DNA of 40,748 bases, from assembly GCA_021741465.1 (NCBI GenBank), contig JAIOXV010000009.1, positions 1 through 40,748 on the forward strand, written 5' to 3'. Shown here one piece after another: positions 16,605 through 23,561 of this stretch. The DNA comes from Paracoccaceae bacterium. Its GTDB lineage: Bacteria > Pseudomonadota > Alphaproteobacteria > Rhodobacterales > Rhodobacteraceae. The notes beneath the pieces are model-generated. The model searched no databases. It saw nothing but the letters and a program-made list of their open reading frames with translations, and had not been told where the DNA came from. Positions within the stretch are counted from its first letter, which is position 1. Each line of letters opens with the position of its first letter. The translations under genes and the position numbers were made by a program.

Positions 16605-17576
16605 TTATCGTTCTTTCACGTAAGGGTCGCCGCCGGCACGCGGGGGAATGGCTTTGCCGACAAAGCCTGCCAGCACCAAAACGGTCAGAACATAGGGCAG
16701 CGCATCCAGCATCGAGACCGGAACCTTCCTGCCGACCACAGCTTCAACCACGTCAGGGCGCAGCGCCAGCGCTTGAAAAAAGCCAAAAAGCATCGTCGCG
16801 CCAAGCGCCTGCCACGGCCGCCACTTGGCAAAGATCAGCGCGGCCAGCGCGATATAGCCACGCCCGGCTGTCATCTCGCGGCCAAAACCCGCTTGCAAAG
16901 CGGTCGCCATATAGGCCCCCGCCACGCCACAAAGAACGCCCGTTATCATCACGGCAGCAAAGCGCAGACCCTTTACCGAGACCCCCGCCGTATCGACCGA
17001 GGCCGGATTTTCGCCCACAGCGCGCAGGCGCAGGCCAAAGCGGGTGCGATACAGCAGCCACCACGTCATGGGAACGAAGGCAAGCGCGGCATAGACCAAG
17101 ATCGAATGGCCCGAGATTACCTCGAAATAAAGCGGGCCAAGCACGGGCACATCTTTGAGCGCTTCGGCGAAAGGCAGGACAATGGGGTTGAAGCGCCCAT
17201 CGCCTGTAAGGGGCGGGGTGCGGCCCCCCTGCCCGAACAGCGCCTGTGCGATCAGCACCGTGATGCCAGAGGCCAGAAAGTTAAGTGCAACGCCCGAAAT
17301 CAGTTGGTTGCCGCGAAAGGTGATCGACGCAACACCGTGTAGTATCGCGAAAATCATCGATCCGGCTATCGCGGCCAGAAGCCCCAGCCAGACCGAACCG
17401 GTCATGGCGGCGACGGCCCCCGCGCTCATCGCGGCCATCAGCATCTTGCCTTCAAGGCCAATGTCGAAAATGCCAGCGCGCTCAGAATAAAGCCCGGCAA
17501 GACAGGCCAGCAAAAGTGGCGTTCCAAGGCGCAGCGTGCTGTCCAACAGTTGCAGAAGCGTTGCGTAATCCATCAC
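16605..17576 (-). CDS. Nucleoside ABC transporter permease (BMP-type importer), second subunit
   Basis: Inner-membrane permease of 323 aa with about eight to ten hydrophobic segments. It resembles the YufQ/NupQ branch of BPD_transp_2 permeases: LLLACLAGLYSERAGIFDIGLEGKMLMAA at the N-terminus, GNQLISGVALNFLASGITVLI, and the coupling loop GLRLRAVGENPASVDTAGVSVKGLR. It overlaps the upstream permease by four bases (17573-17576). Together with that permease, the double ATPase and the BMP protein it forms a complete importer, expected to carry purine/deoxynucleosides given the adjacent phosphorylase. Confidence 0.93.
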   Translation of the reverse strand: MMDYATLLQLLDSTLRLGTPLLLACLAGLYSERAGIFDIGLEGKMLMAAMSAGAVAAMTGSVWLGLLAAIAGSMIFAILHGVASITFRGNQLISGVALNFLASGITVLIAQALFGQGGRTPPLTGDGRFNPIVLPFAEALKDVPVLGPLYFEVISGHSILVYAALAFVPMTWWLLYRTRFGLRLRAVGENPASVDTAGVSVKGLRFAAVMITGVLCGVAGAYMATALQAGFGREMTAGRGYIALAALIFAKWRPWQALGATMLFGFFQALALRPDVVEAVVGRKVPVSMLDALPYVLTVLVLAGFVGKAIPPRAGGDPYVKER

Positions 17577-18679
17577 GCGGCTCCTTTCGCTTCGGCAGGT
17601 GCCCTGAACAAAGCGAAGACCCGCGCAAGCATCATCCGCACCATGTAATCCAACGCTCCGGTGAACAGGATCACCAGACCCTGTACCACCGTTCTAAGTT
17701 CGATCGGGATCTTGGTCCAAAGCCCAAGCTCTGCCCCACCCTGAAACAGAAACCCGAAAAGCACGGCCGCCAGCACTACGCCAACCGGATGGTTGCGGCC
17801 CATCAGGGCAACGGCGATGCCGATGAACCCCGCCCCTGACGCCGAGTTTTGCAACAAGCGCTCTGCTTCACCCATCACGTTGTTGATCGCCATCATTCCG
17901 GCAAGCCCGCCTGACAACAACATTGCAATCATGGTGATGCGAAAGCCGTTGATGCCCGCATAATGCGCCGCCGCGCCGGGTTTGCCAAAGGCGCGGATCT
18001 GATAGCCAAGCCTTGTGCGCCACAAGATCGCCCATACCACCCAAGCCGCGGCCAGCGCGATAAGGAAGGTGACATTGGCAGGCACATCCTTGGTGAAAAT
18101 CAGGTTAAAGCCGGGGATCTGGTTCAGGGTCGGCAGATGGGTAGCTTCGGGGAAATTGGCAGTGGCCGGGTCCATCTGACCTTCGGGGCGAAGGACATCG
18201 ACCAGCATGAACACCATCAAGGATGCGGCAATATAGTTGAACATGATGGTCGTGATAACGATGTGGCTGCCGCGCTTGGCCTGCAGATAGGCCGGAATGG
18301 CTGCCCATGCCGCGCCGAAAACCGCAGCCGCCACCGAAGCGCCGATCAGGGCAAGGCTCCAATGGGGCCAAGGCAGGAAAAGGCAGGCCAAAGCCACTCC
18401 CAGACCGCCCAGTTGCGCCTGACCTTCACCGCCGATGTTGAAAAGCCCGGCGTGGAAGGCGATGGTCACCGCCAATCCGGTGAAGATGAAACTGGTGGTG
18501 TAGTAAAGCGTATAGCCCCAGCCATAGGCCGACCCCACAGCCCCCGTCACCATGACGTTCAGGGCCTCCATCGGGTCTTGGCCAATTGCGAGGATGACAA
18601 GCGCCGAAATCAGCGCCGCAAGGCCAAGGCTGACCAAGGGCACCAGCGCCAGATCTGCCCATCTTGGAATTCGGTCCAT
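17573..18679 (-). CDS. Nucleoside ABC transporter permease (BMP-type importer), first subunit
   Basis: Inner-membrane permease of 368 aa, longer than its partner, with many hydrophobic segments and the family blocks FHAGLFNIGGEGQAQLGGLG, GSHIVITTIMFNYIAASLMVFML and the coupling loop YQIRAFGKPGAAAHYAGINGFR. It resembles YufP/NupP. Its ATG lies one base after the ATPase gene and its stop overlaps the next permease gene, so all are coupled. The two permeases form the heterodimeric membrane channel. Confidence 0.93.
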   Translation of the reverse strand: MDRIPRWADLALVPLVSLGLAALISALVILAIGQDPMEALNVMVTGAVGSAYGWGYTLYYTTSFIFTGLAVTIAFHAGLFNIGGEGQAQLGGLGVALACLFLPWPHWSLALIGASVAAAVFGAAWAAIPAYLQAKRGSHIVITTIMFNYIAASLMVFMLVDVLRPEGQMDPATANFPEATHLPTLNQIPGFNLIFTKDVPANVTFLIALAAAWVVWAILWRTRLGYQIRAFGKPGAAAHYAGINGFRITMIAMLLSGGLAGMMAINNVMGEAERLLQNSASGAGFIGIAVALMGRNHPVGVVLAAVLFGFLFQGGAELGLWTKIPIELRTVVQGLVILFTGALDYMVRMMLARVFALFRAPAEAKGAA

Positions 18680-18680
18680 C

Positions 18681-20219
18681 TCAGGCGGCCTCCCCGTTCA
18701 TGCCGGCCATCAGAAGGCCAAGTTCGCGCTCGTTGGTTGTGGCCGGATCGCGCAGACCCATGATCTGGCCATCGAACATCACCGCGATGCGGTCAGACAG
18801 GGACATGATTTCATCAAGCTCGACAGATACCAGCAGAACCGCGGTGCCCGCATCGCGCAGCGCGACGATCTGTTTGTGAATGAACTCAATCGCGCCGATG
18901 TCTACCCCGCGCGTCGGTTGGCCGATCAGCAGAAGGGTGGGGTTACGCTCCATCTCGCGGGCAACAACGATCTTTTGCTGGTTTCCACCCGAAAAGGATT
19001 TGGCCGGCAACGACGCGATCGGCGGGCGCACGTCGAACCTTGCCATCTTCTTCTCGGTGTCCGCGATCAGCGCGTCATTGTCCATGAACAGCGCATTCTT
19101 CTGATAGGCCGGGTCATTGTGATACCCCAAGGCCACGTTTTCCCAAGCCGAGAAGTCAAGGATCAGCCCGTGATGGTGGCGGTCTTCGGGCACATGGGCA
19201 ATGCCCGCCGCACGCCGTGACTGGCCATCGGCCCCTTTGCCTGACAGTGGCAGATCGACACCTTGCATGGTGATCTTGCCGCTGGCTTTCATCATGCCAC
19301 CCAAAGCCGCCAAGAGCTCTGACTGGCCATTGCCCGCCACCCCTGCAATGCCCAGAATTTCGCCGGCACGAATGTCAAATGACACGCCCTTCAGCCGTTC
19401 AACGCCGTGGTCGTCCTTTATCCGCAGGTCTTTCACCGAAAGCACCACCGCGCCGGGGTTTGCGGGTTCTTTGGCAACTTCCAGCAGCACCTTGCGGCCA
19501 ACCATCAGTTCGGCAAGCGATTCTGGGCTGCTGTCAGCGGTCTTGACCGTGGCCACCATGGTGCCGCGCCGCATGACGGAAACGTTGTCGGTCGCCTCCA
19601 TGATCTCGCGCAGTTTGTGGGTGATAAGGATGACGGTCTTGCCCTGGTCTTTCAGACCTTTGAGAATGCGGAACAGGTGATCTGCCTCATCGGGGGTCAG
19701 AACACCGGTGGGCTCATCAAGAATGAGGATATCGGCCTGCCGATAGAGCGCCTTGAGAATCTCTACCCGCTGTTGATGGCCCACGGACAGGTCTTCAATC
19801 AAAGCGTCGGGGTCGACGTCCAATTCATATTCGCGGGCCAGATCGGCCAGCGCCTTGCGCGCGCGCGTCAAGGATGTGCTCAACATCGGGCCATCTTCGG
19901 CCCCAAGGATCACATTTTCCAGAACGGTAAAGTTCTGAACCAGTTTGAAATGCTGAAATACCATCCCGATGCCCGCACGAATGGCGCTTTGGCTGTCGGG
20001 AATAGGGGTAAGCTTGCCATCGACAAATATCTGGCCCGCATCGGCTTTGTAAAACCCGTAAAGGATCGACATCAAGGTCGACTTGCCGGCGCCGTTTTCC
20101 CCGATGATGCCGTGGATAGTGCCCTTTGGCACGGCAATATTGATGTCTCTGTTGGCCTGAACCGGGCCGAAAGCCTTGGAAATGCCTTTCAGCTCAATGG
20201 CATATTGGGCGTCGCCCAT
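18681..20219 (-). CDS. Nucleoside ABC transporter ATP-binding protein (two ABC domains)
   Basis: Protein of 512 aa with two ABC cassettes in tandem, as in RbsA/YufO. The first has Walker A GENGAGKSTLMSILYG, the signature LSVGHQQRVEILKAL and Walker B ILILDEPTGVLTP. The second has a degenerate Walker A (GVAGNGQSELLAALGG) but a full SGGNQQKIVVARE signature, the usual pattern in this family where the second site may hydrolyse poorly. The ATG at 20219 (MGDAQYAIEL) is chosen because GGGGAG sits eight bases before it; ATG 20225 is also possible. The segment between this gene and the binding-protein gene holds a strong hairpin. Confidence 0.95.
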   Translation of the reverse strand: MGDAQYAIELKGISKAFGPVQANRDINIAVPKGTIHGIIGENGAGKSTLMSILYGFYKADAGQIFVDGKLTPIPDSQSAIRAGIGMVFQHFKLVQNFTVLENVILGAEDGPMLSTSLTRARKALADLAREYELDVDPDALIEDLSVGHQQRVEILKALYRQADILILDEPTGVLTPDEADHLFRILKGLKDQGKTVILITHKLREIMEATDNVSVMRRGTMVATVKTADSSPESLAELMVGRKVLLEVAKEPANPGAVVLSVKDLRIKDDHGVERLKGVSFDIRAGEILGIAGVAGNGQSELLAALGGMMKASGKITMQGVDLPLSGKGADGQSRRAAGIAHVPEDRHHHGLILDFSAWENVALGYHNDPAYQKNALFMDNDALIADTEKKMARFDVRPPIASLPAKSFSGGNQQKIVVAREMERNPTLLLIGQPTRGVDIGAIEFIHKQIVALRDAGTAVLLVSVELDEIMSLSDRIAVMFDGQIMGLRDPATTNERELGLLMAGMNGEAA

Positions 20220-20294
20220 ACGCATTTCTCCCCCATTTGGAAACACCGGGCCTGTCCGCTTTTTGCGGCTTCATTCCATGACCCTTTGGAAAAT

Positions 20295-20323
20295 GTGCCG
20301 CGCCTGTGTTTCAGGCGCGGCAC
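20295..20323 (-). terminator. Intercistronic 12-bp stem-loop after the binding-protein gene
   Basis: GTGCCGCGCCTG, five-base loop, CAGGCGCGGCAC forms a perfect stem 20 bases after the BMP stop codon, followed on the minus strand by ATTTTCC. In ABC operons such stems after the binding-protein gene allow partial termination or protect the upstream mRNA, giving more binding protein than transporter. That role is inferred. Confidence 0.7.
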
Positions 20324-20342
20324 GCATCAGACCAAACCGGTC

Positions 20343-21341
20343 TTAGAACGTTGCAGCAGGGCAGGTGTTGTCCGTGGTGTAGTTGTGAACAACGATTTCG
20401 CCCGACATGATCTTTTCGGCCGCTGCATCGACGGCGGCTTTCATTTCAGCGCTGACCAAAGCGGCGTTGTTCTCGTCCATGGCATAGCCCACGCCGCCAG
20501 CCTTCAGGTCCATGACCGTGACACCGGGTGTCAGATCTGCGCCGGCTTTGAACGCGTCATAGACCGCGTTGTCGACCCGCTTGAGCATCGAGGTCAGAAC
20601 CGAACCGGGGTGCAGATAGTTCTGGTTGCTGTCCACACCGATCGACAGGATGCCTTCGTCGGCAGCGGCTTGCAGCACACCCACGCCAGTGCCGCCAGCG
20701 GCAGCATAGATCACGTCAGCGCCCTGTGCCTTTTGGCCTTTTGCCAGTTCCGAACCCTTGACCGGGTCGTTCCACGCGGAAGGCGTGGTGCCGGTCATGT
20801 TCAGCACGATATTCGCATCCGGGTTCGCCGCCTTCACGCCTTGGGCATAGCCACAGCCAAAACGACGGATCAAGGGAATGTCCATACCACCGATGAAGCC
20901 AACAGTGCCGGTCTTCGACGCCAGTGCCGCCATCATACCAACCAGATAGCTTCCCTCATGCTCGGTAAAAGCAACCTGGGTGACGTTGGGCATGTCCAGC
21001 CAATCCACGTCGATGATCGCGAATTTGGTGTCGGGGAAATCGGGGGCCACTTTGGACAGAACGTCACCAAAGGCAAAGCCAGTCATGACGACCGGGTTCG
21101 AACCCGCTTCGGCCAGGCGGCGCAGAGCCTGCTCGCGCTGGGCTTCGTCCTGCATTTCCAGTTCTTTGTAGGTGCCGCCAGTTTCGGCTTTCCAGCGCTC
21201 GGCCCCGTTGAAGGCGGCTTCGTTGAAGGATTTGTCGAATTTGCCGCCAAGGTCGAAAATGATCGCGGGGTCCGCCAAAGCGGCCCCAGCGGTCAGCGCC
21301 AAGGTCGCGGCAGCGCCTGCAAGATGTTTCATCAGGGTCAT
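20343..21341 (-). CDS. BMP-family nucleoside-binding periplasmic protein
   Basis: Protein of 332 aa with a signal peptide (MTLMKHLAGAAATLALTAGAALA, cleavage before DPAIIFD). There is no lipobox cysteine, so a soluble periplasmic protein is expected, unlike lipoprotein BMPs of Gram-positive bacteria. Family blocks: FDLGGKFDKSFNEAAFNGAERW, GFAFGDVLSKVAPDFPDTKFAIIDVDW, GFIGGMDIPLIRRFGCGYAQG, VIYAAAGGTGVGVLQAA. GGGAG lies seven bases before the ATG. It is the first gene of the importer operon and should capture the nucleoside. The ligand is inferred from the purine nucleoside phosphorylase at the operon end. Confidence 0.94.
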   Translation of the reverse strand: MTLMKHLAGAAATLALTAGAALADPAIIFDLGGKFDKSFNEAAFNGAERWKAETGGTYKELEMQDEAQREQALRRLAEAGSNPVVMTGFAFGDVLSKVAPDFPDTKFAIIDVDWLDMPNVTQVAFTEHEGSYLVGMMAALASKTGTVGFIGGMDIPLIRRFGCGYAQGVKAANPDANIVLNMTGTTPSAWNDPVKGSELAKGQKAQGADVIYAAAGGTGVGVLQAAADEGILSIGVDSNQNYLHPGSVLTSMLKRVDNAVYDAFKAGADLTPGVTVMDLKAGGVGYAMDENNAALVSAEMKAAVDAAAEKIMSGEIVVHNYTTDNTCPAATF

Positions 21342-21426
21342 GGATGTTCTCCCGGTTATGACTCTTGTCGTCCCCCGTCTTTATCGCAGCTTGGCCGCAG
21401 CGGCCGGGCGTGGAGGGATCGCAGAC

Positions 21427-21457
21427 AGTTTAGGTCGCAAGGCGCGCATAGGGTCAA
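21427..21457 (-). promoter_or_regulatory. Candidate sigma70-type promoter for the nucleoside-uptake operon
   Basis: On the minus strand TTGACC and TAAACT are separated by 19 bases, about 90 bases before the BMP start codon. The -35 is close to consensus; the spacer is slightly long. No other good candidate is obvious in this 196-base gap. Confidence 0.4.
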
Positions 21458-21537
21458 CAGGAATCTGTAAAGTGCCGGGGTGGCTTTTACTTTCGCCTGT
21501 TTGCTGACCACCCAGGCGGAAATTGGTATTTACTTGG

Positions 21538-21951
21538 TTATGCCGTGGATGTGACCAAGATCAGGGCATCATCCTCGCCGCCATCGAGGTGGTGGTAATA
21601 TCCCTTGCGGCGACCCGCGGCCCTGAACCCGCACGCGGCATAGAGCGCGCGCGCCGCAAGGTTGCTTTCTGCCACTTCCAAAAAGGCCGAATCGGCACCG
21701 CGACGTCCGGCCTCGGTCAGGAAGGCCATCACAAGGGCCTGGCCAATGCCACGCCCCCTTTGATCTGGCGCAACGGCAATGGTCAAAAGCTCTGCCTCAC
21801 CGGCAACAACCCTGCCCAAAAGAAGGGCTCCCGGTTGTGTTTGGGCAAAGACAAGAGGGCTGGCCAGCAGCCCGGCAATTTCGCTTTCCGACCAGGGACG
21901 CGGCATGGTGAAACTTGCCGCGTGCAAATCCGCCATCTCTGCCGGGGTCAT
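21538..21951 (-). CDS. rimI: Ribosomal-protein-alanine N-acetyltransferase-like GNAT protein
   Basis: GNAT acetyltransferase of 137 aa. The acetyl-CoA binding motif is seen as LLTIAVAPDQRGRGIGQALV and the family ending NLAARALYAACGFRAAGRRKGYYHHLDGGEDDALIL matches RimI. The track extends 62 codons into the tsaB gene; the ATG at 21951 (MTPAEMADLH) overlaps the tsaB stop as ATGA and gives the normal length. RimI acetylates the N-terminus of ribosomal protein S18 in E. coli. Linkage to tsaB is common in bacteria and supports the name. Confidence 0.9.
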   Translation of the reverse strand: MTPAEMADLHAASFTMPRPWSESEIAGLLASPLVFAQTQPGALLLGRVVAGEAELLTIAVAPDQRGRGIGQALVMAFLTEAGRRGADSAFLEVAESNLAARALYAACGFRAAGRRKGYYHHLDGGEDDALILVTSTA

Positions 21952-22565
21952 GGCAAAATCACCGGCGGCGGATCTGTAGGTGGGGCGGCATCGGCGCCGC
22001 GAAGGTAAAAGGGCGCGGGCCTGGGCTGCGGCAGGGTGCGGGTGGTGGCAATCTCGGCCATTGCGCGGGTCAGTGCCATGGAAGCAGGCAGAGCTGCCGG
22101 GCCGGCGGCCGAACCCGTGCAGGAGGTCTGCTTGCAAACTTCGTCGATCCCTACCAAGATCGCGGGTCCTGCCCCATCTTTGGCAAAGCTTTGCACATAA
22201 GCCTCGTTGCGCCGGGCATCTTCAACAACCGTGATCGGGCGTGGCAAACCATGGGCCAGCGCTTCCAGCCGGGTTACCCCAAGTGCGGGCACGCCTGAGG
22301 CCAAAGCCAGCCCCCGCGCGGTTGCAACCGCAATGCGCACACCTGTGAAATTGCCCGGCCCAGTGCCAACGGCGATGCAGCCCAGATCAGCCCAGACCAA
22401 CCCGGCCTCGGCCATCATGTCGCTCAACAGCGGCAGCAGGCGTTCAGCCTGCCCCTTGTCCATGGCTTCGTGCCGAAAGATTACTTCGCCGTCTGCCAAC
22501 CACAGGCAGGCCTCGATCCATGGGCCCGCGCTGTCAAAGGCCAGAACCGCTTTGTCAGGCGGCAA
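21948..22565 (-). CDS. tsaB: tRNA threonylcarbamoyladenosine biosynthesis protein TsaB
   Basis: Protein of 205 aa in the ASKHA fold that partners TsaD in adding threonylcarbamoyl to A37 of tRNAs decoding ANN codons. N-terminal AFDSAGPWIEACLWL and the hallmark CIAVGTGPGNFTGVRIAVATARGLAL are clear. It overlaps the upstream nfuA-like gene by 11 bases and the downstream rimI by four, so the three are one transcript. TsaB has no catalytic site of its own. Confidence 0.94.
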   Translation of the reverse strand: MPPDKAVLAFDSAGPWIEACLWLADGEVIFRHEAMDKGQAERLLPLLSDMMAEAGLVWADLGCIAVGTGPGNFTGVRIAVATARGLALASGVPALGVTRLEALAHGLPRPITVVEDARRNEAYVQSFAKDGAGPAILVGIDEVCKQTSCTGSAAGPAALPASMALTRAMAEIATTRTLPQPRPAPFYLRGADAAPPTDPPPVILP

Positions 22566-23112
22566 CCGGACGAACCTCGGTCACTTCGGGGATATAGTGG
22601 CGCAGAAGATTTTCGATGCCCATTTTTAGCGTGAGCGTCGATGATGGGCACCCGGCGCAGGCCCCCTTCATATGCAGATAGACCACGCCACGGTCAAAGC
22701 CGTGAAAGGTGATGTCGCCGCCATCCTGCGCCACGGCGGGCCGTACGCGGGTATCCAGAAGCTCTTTGATCTGTCTGACGATATCACCGTCAGGCCCGTC
22801 ATGCGCCTCATGCGCAGCGGCCTGTTCGCCGATGATAACCGGCTGACCCGACTGGTAGTGCTCCATGATCGCGCCAAGGATCGCTGGCTTGATATGGCCC
22901 CACTCCACTGCGTCGGCTTTTGTCACCGTCACGAAATCCGTGCCGAAGAACACACCTGTCACACCCGATACCGCGAAAATCCGCATAGCAAGCGGCGATT
23001 TTTCAGCCACATCGGCGCTGGGAAAATCTGCCGTGCCCATATCAAGAACGGACTGGCCGGGCATGAATTTAAGCGTGGCAGGGTTGGGCGTGGATTCGGT
23101 CTGGATGAACAT
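22555..23112 (-). CDS. NfuA-like Fe-S cluster carrier (Nfu_N plus NifU C-terminal domain)
   Basis: Protein of 185 aa. Residues 1-87 form the Nfu_N scaffold domain (MFIQTESTPNPATLKFMPGQ, GVFFGTDFVTVTKAD). After a linker, residues from about 105 form the NifU-type thioredoxin-like domain with the cluster-binding CxxC in KGACAGCPSSTLTLKMGIE. It carries 4Fe-4S clusters to target enzymes. GGAG lies a few bases before the ATG and forms part of the 3' arm of an inverted repeat (23122-23140). The Nfu_N fusion is typical of alphaproteobacteria and mitochondria (NFU1). Confidence 0.95.
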   Translation of the reverse strand: MFIQTESTPNPATLKFMPGQSVLDMGTADFPSADVAEKSPLAMRIFAVSGVTGVFFGTDFVTVTKADAVEWGHIKPAILGAIMEHYQSGQPVIIGEQAAAHEAHDGPDGDIVRQIKELLDTRVRPAVAQDGGDITFHGFDRGVVYLHMKGACAGCPSSTLTLKMGIENLLRHYIPEVTEVRPVAA

Positions 23113-23121
23113 CTGCTTATC

Positions 23122-23140
23122 TCCGACTATTCATGTCGGA
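23122..23140. promoter_or_regulatory. Inverted repeat covering the nfuA ribosome binding site
   Basis: TCCGAC and GTCGGA are separated by seven bases, ending ten bases before the nfuA-like start codon. The GAC-N7-GTC core has the spacing of Rrf2/IscR-type sites, and the same symmetry would fold the mRNA so that the GGAG of the ribosome binding site is paired. Both readings are pattern-based. Confidence 0.4.
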
Positions 23141-23212
23141 TATGCGCCTGCGCCCCGGCGCTGTCAAGGATGTGGAAAGATTTGACCAACTCGGCAGGGC
23201 ACAAGGCCTGCC

Positions 23213-23392
23213 TTAGTCTTGGCCAGTGTAATAGCCATACATCGCCGCCAACGCCTCTTGCCCGGCTGAAAGCTTTGGCAAGGAACCGTGCTGAGGTACA
23301 GCGCAGTTGGGGCTGGCATTGTAATAGGTAAGGCCGGGAACTTCAGCCAAGATCTTGCAAGGCTTGGCGGAGAACTGGGTAAGACTGGTCAT
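23213..23392 (-). CDS. Small 59-aa protein, not in the ORF track
   Basis: The frame from ATG 23392 to TAA 23213 encodes 59 aa beginning MTSLTQFSAKPCKILAEVPG and ending YGYYTGQD. AAGGA lies seven bases before the ATG, ideal spacing. Codon use is GC-rich at third positions like its neighbours. There is no signal peptide or membrane segment; two cysteines lie at residues 12 and 30. The frame sits alone between the GLFG/His-rich gene and nfuA on the same strand, with 100 bases to nfuA. I do not recognise a family; its good ribosome binding site and uninterrupted, protein-like composition support it as a real gene. Confidence 0.7.
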   Translation of the reverse strand: MTSLTQFSAKPCKILAEVPGLTYYNASPNCAVPQHGSLPKLSAGQEALAAMYGYYTGQD

Positions 23393-23441
23393 GGCGTATT
23401 CCTTCGATGCGCCTCCCTCATCCTTACGCTAGCCGATATTC

Positions 23442-23472
23442 GCAACTGCAGCATTGCGTATTTCGCAGTTGC
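23442..23472. promoter_or_regulatory. 8-bp inverted repeat upstream of the 59-aa gene
   Basis: GCAACTGC and GCAGTTGC are separated by 15 bases, 50-80 bases before the 59-aa gene start. The block also holds the near-direct repeats CTGCAGCATTGCG and TTGCAGCATGTTCGC. It is a plausible operator; the regulator is unknown. Confidence 0.4.
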
Positions 23473-23510
23473 AGCATGTTCGCCTTGCATGGCCAACCGG
23501 CAAAAGAGCA

Positions 23511-23543
23511 AAAGGCCGGGCAGCCATTACTTGCCCGGCCTTT
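23511..23543 (-). terminator. Strong rho-independent-like terminator after the GLFG/His-rich gene
   Basis: AAAGGCCGGGCA and TGCCCGGCCTTT form a perfect 12-bp stem with a nine-base loop, starting 18 bases after the stop codon. On the minus strand it is followed by TGCTCTTTTG. It insulates the GLFG/His-rich gene from the 59-aa gene. Confidence 0.8.
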
Positions 23544-23561
23544 GCCTTGTATTTCGTAAGA

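Noticed and set aside
19407-21470. 687-aa plus-strand ORF antisense to the ABC ATPase and BMP genes
   Set aside because: It lies opposite two clear genes with motifs and ribosome binding sites; long antisense frames are expected in GC-rich DNA, and its sequence shows no family signature.
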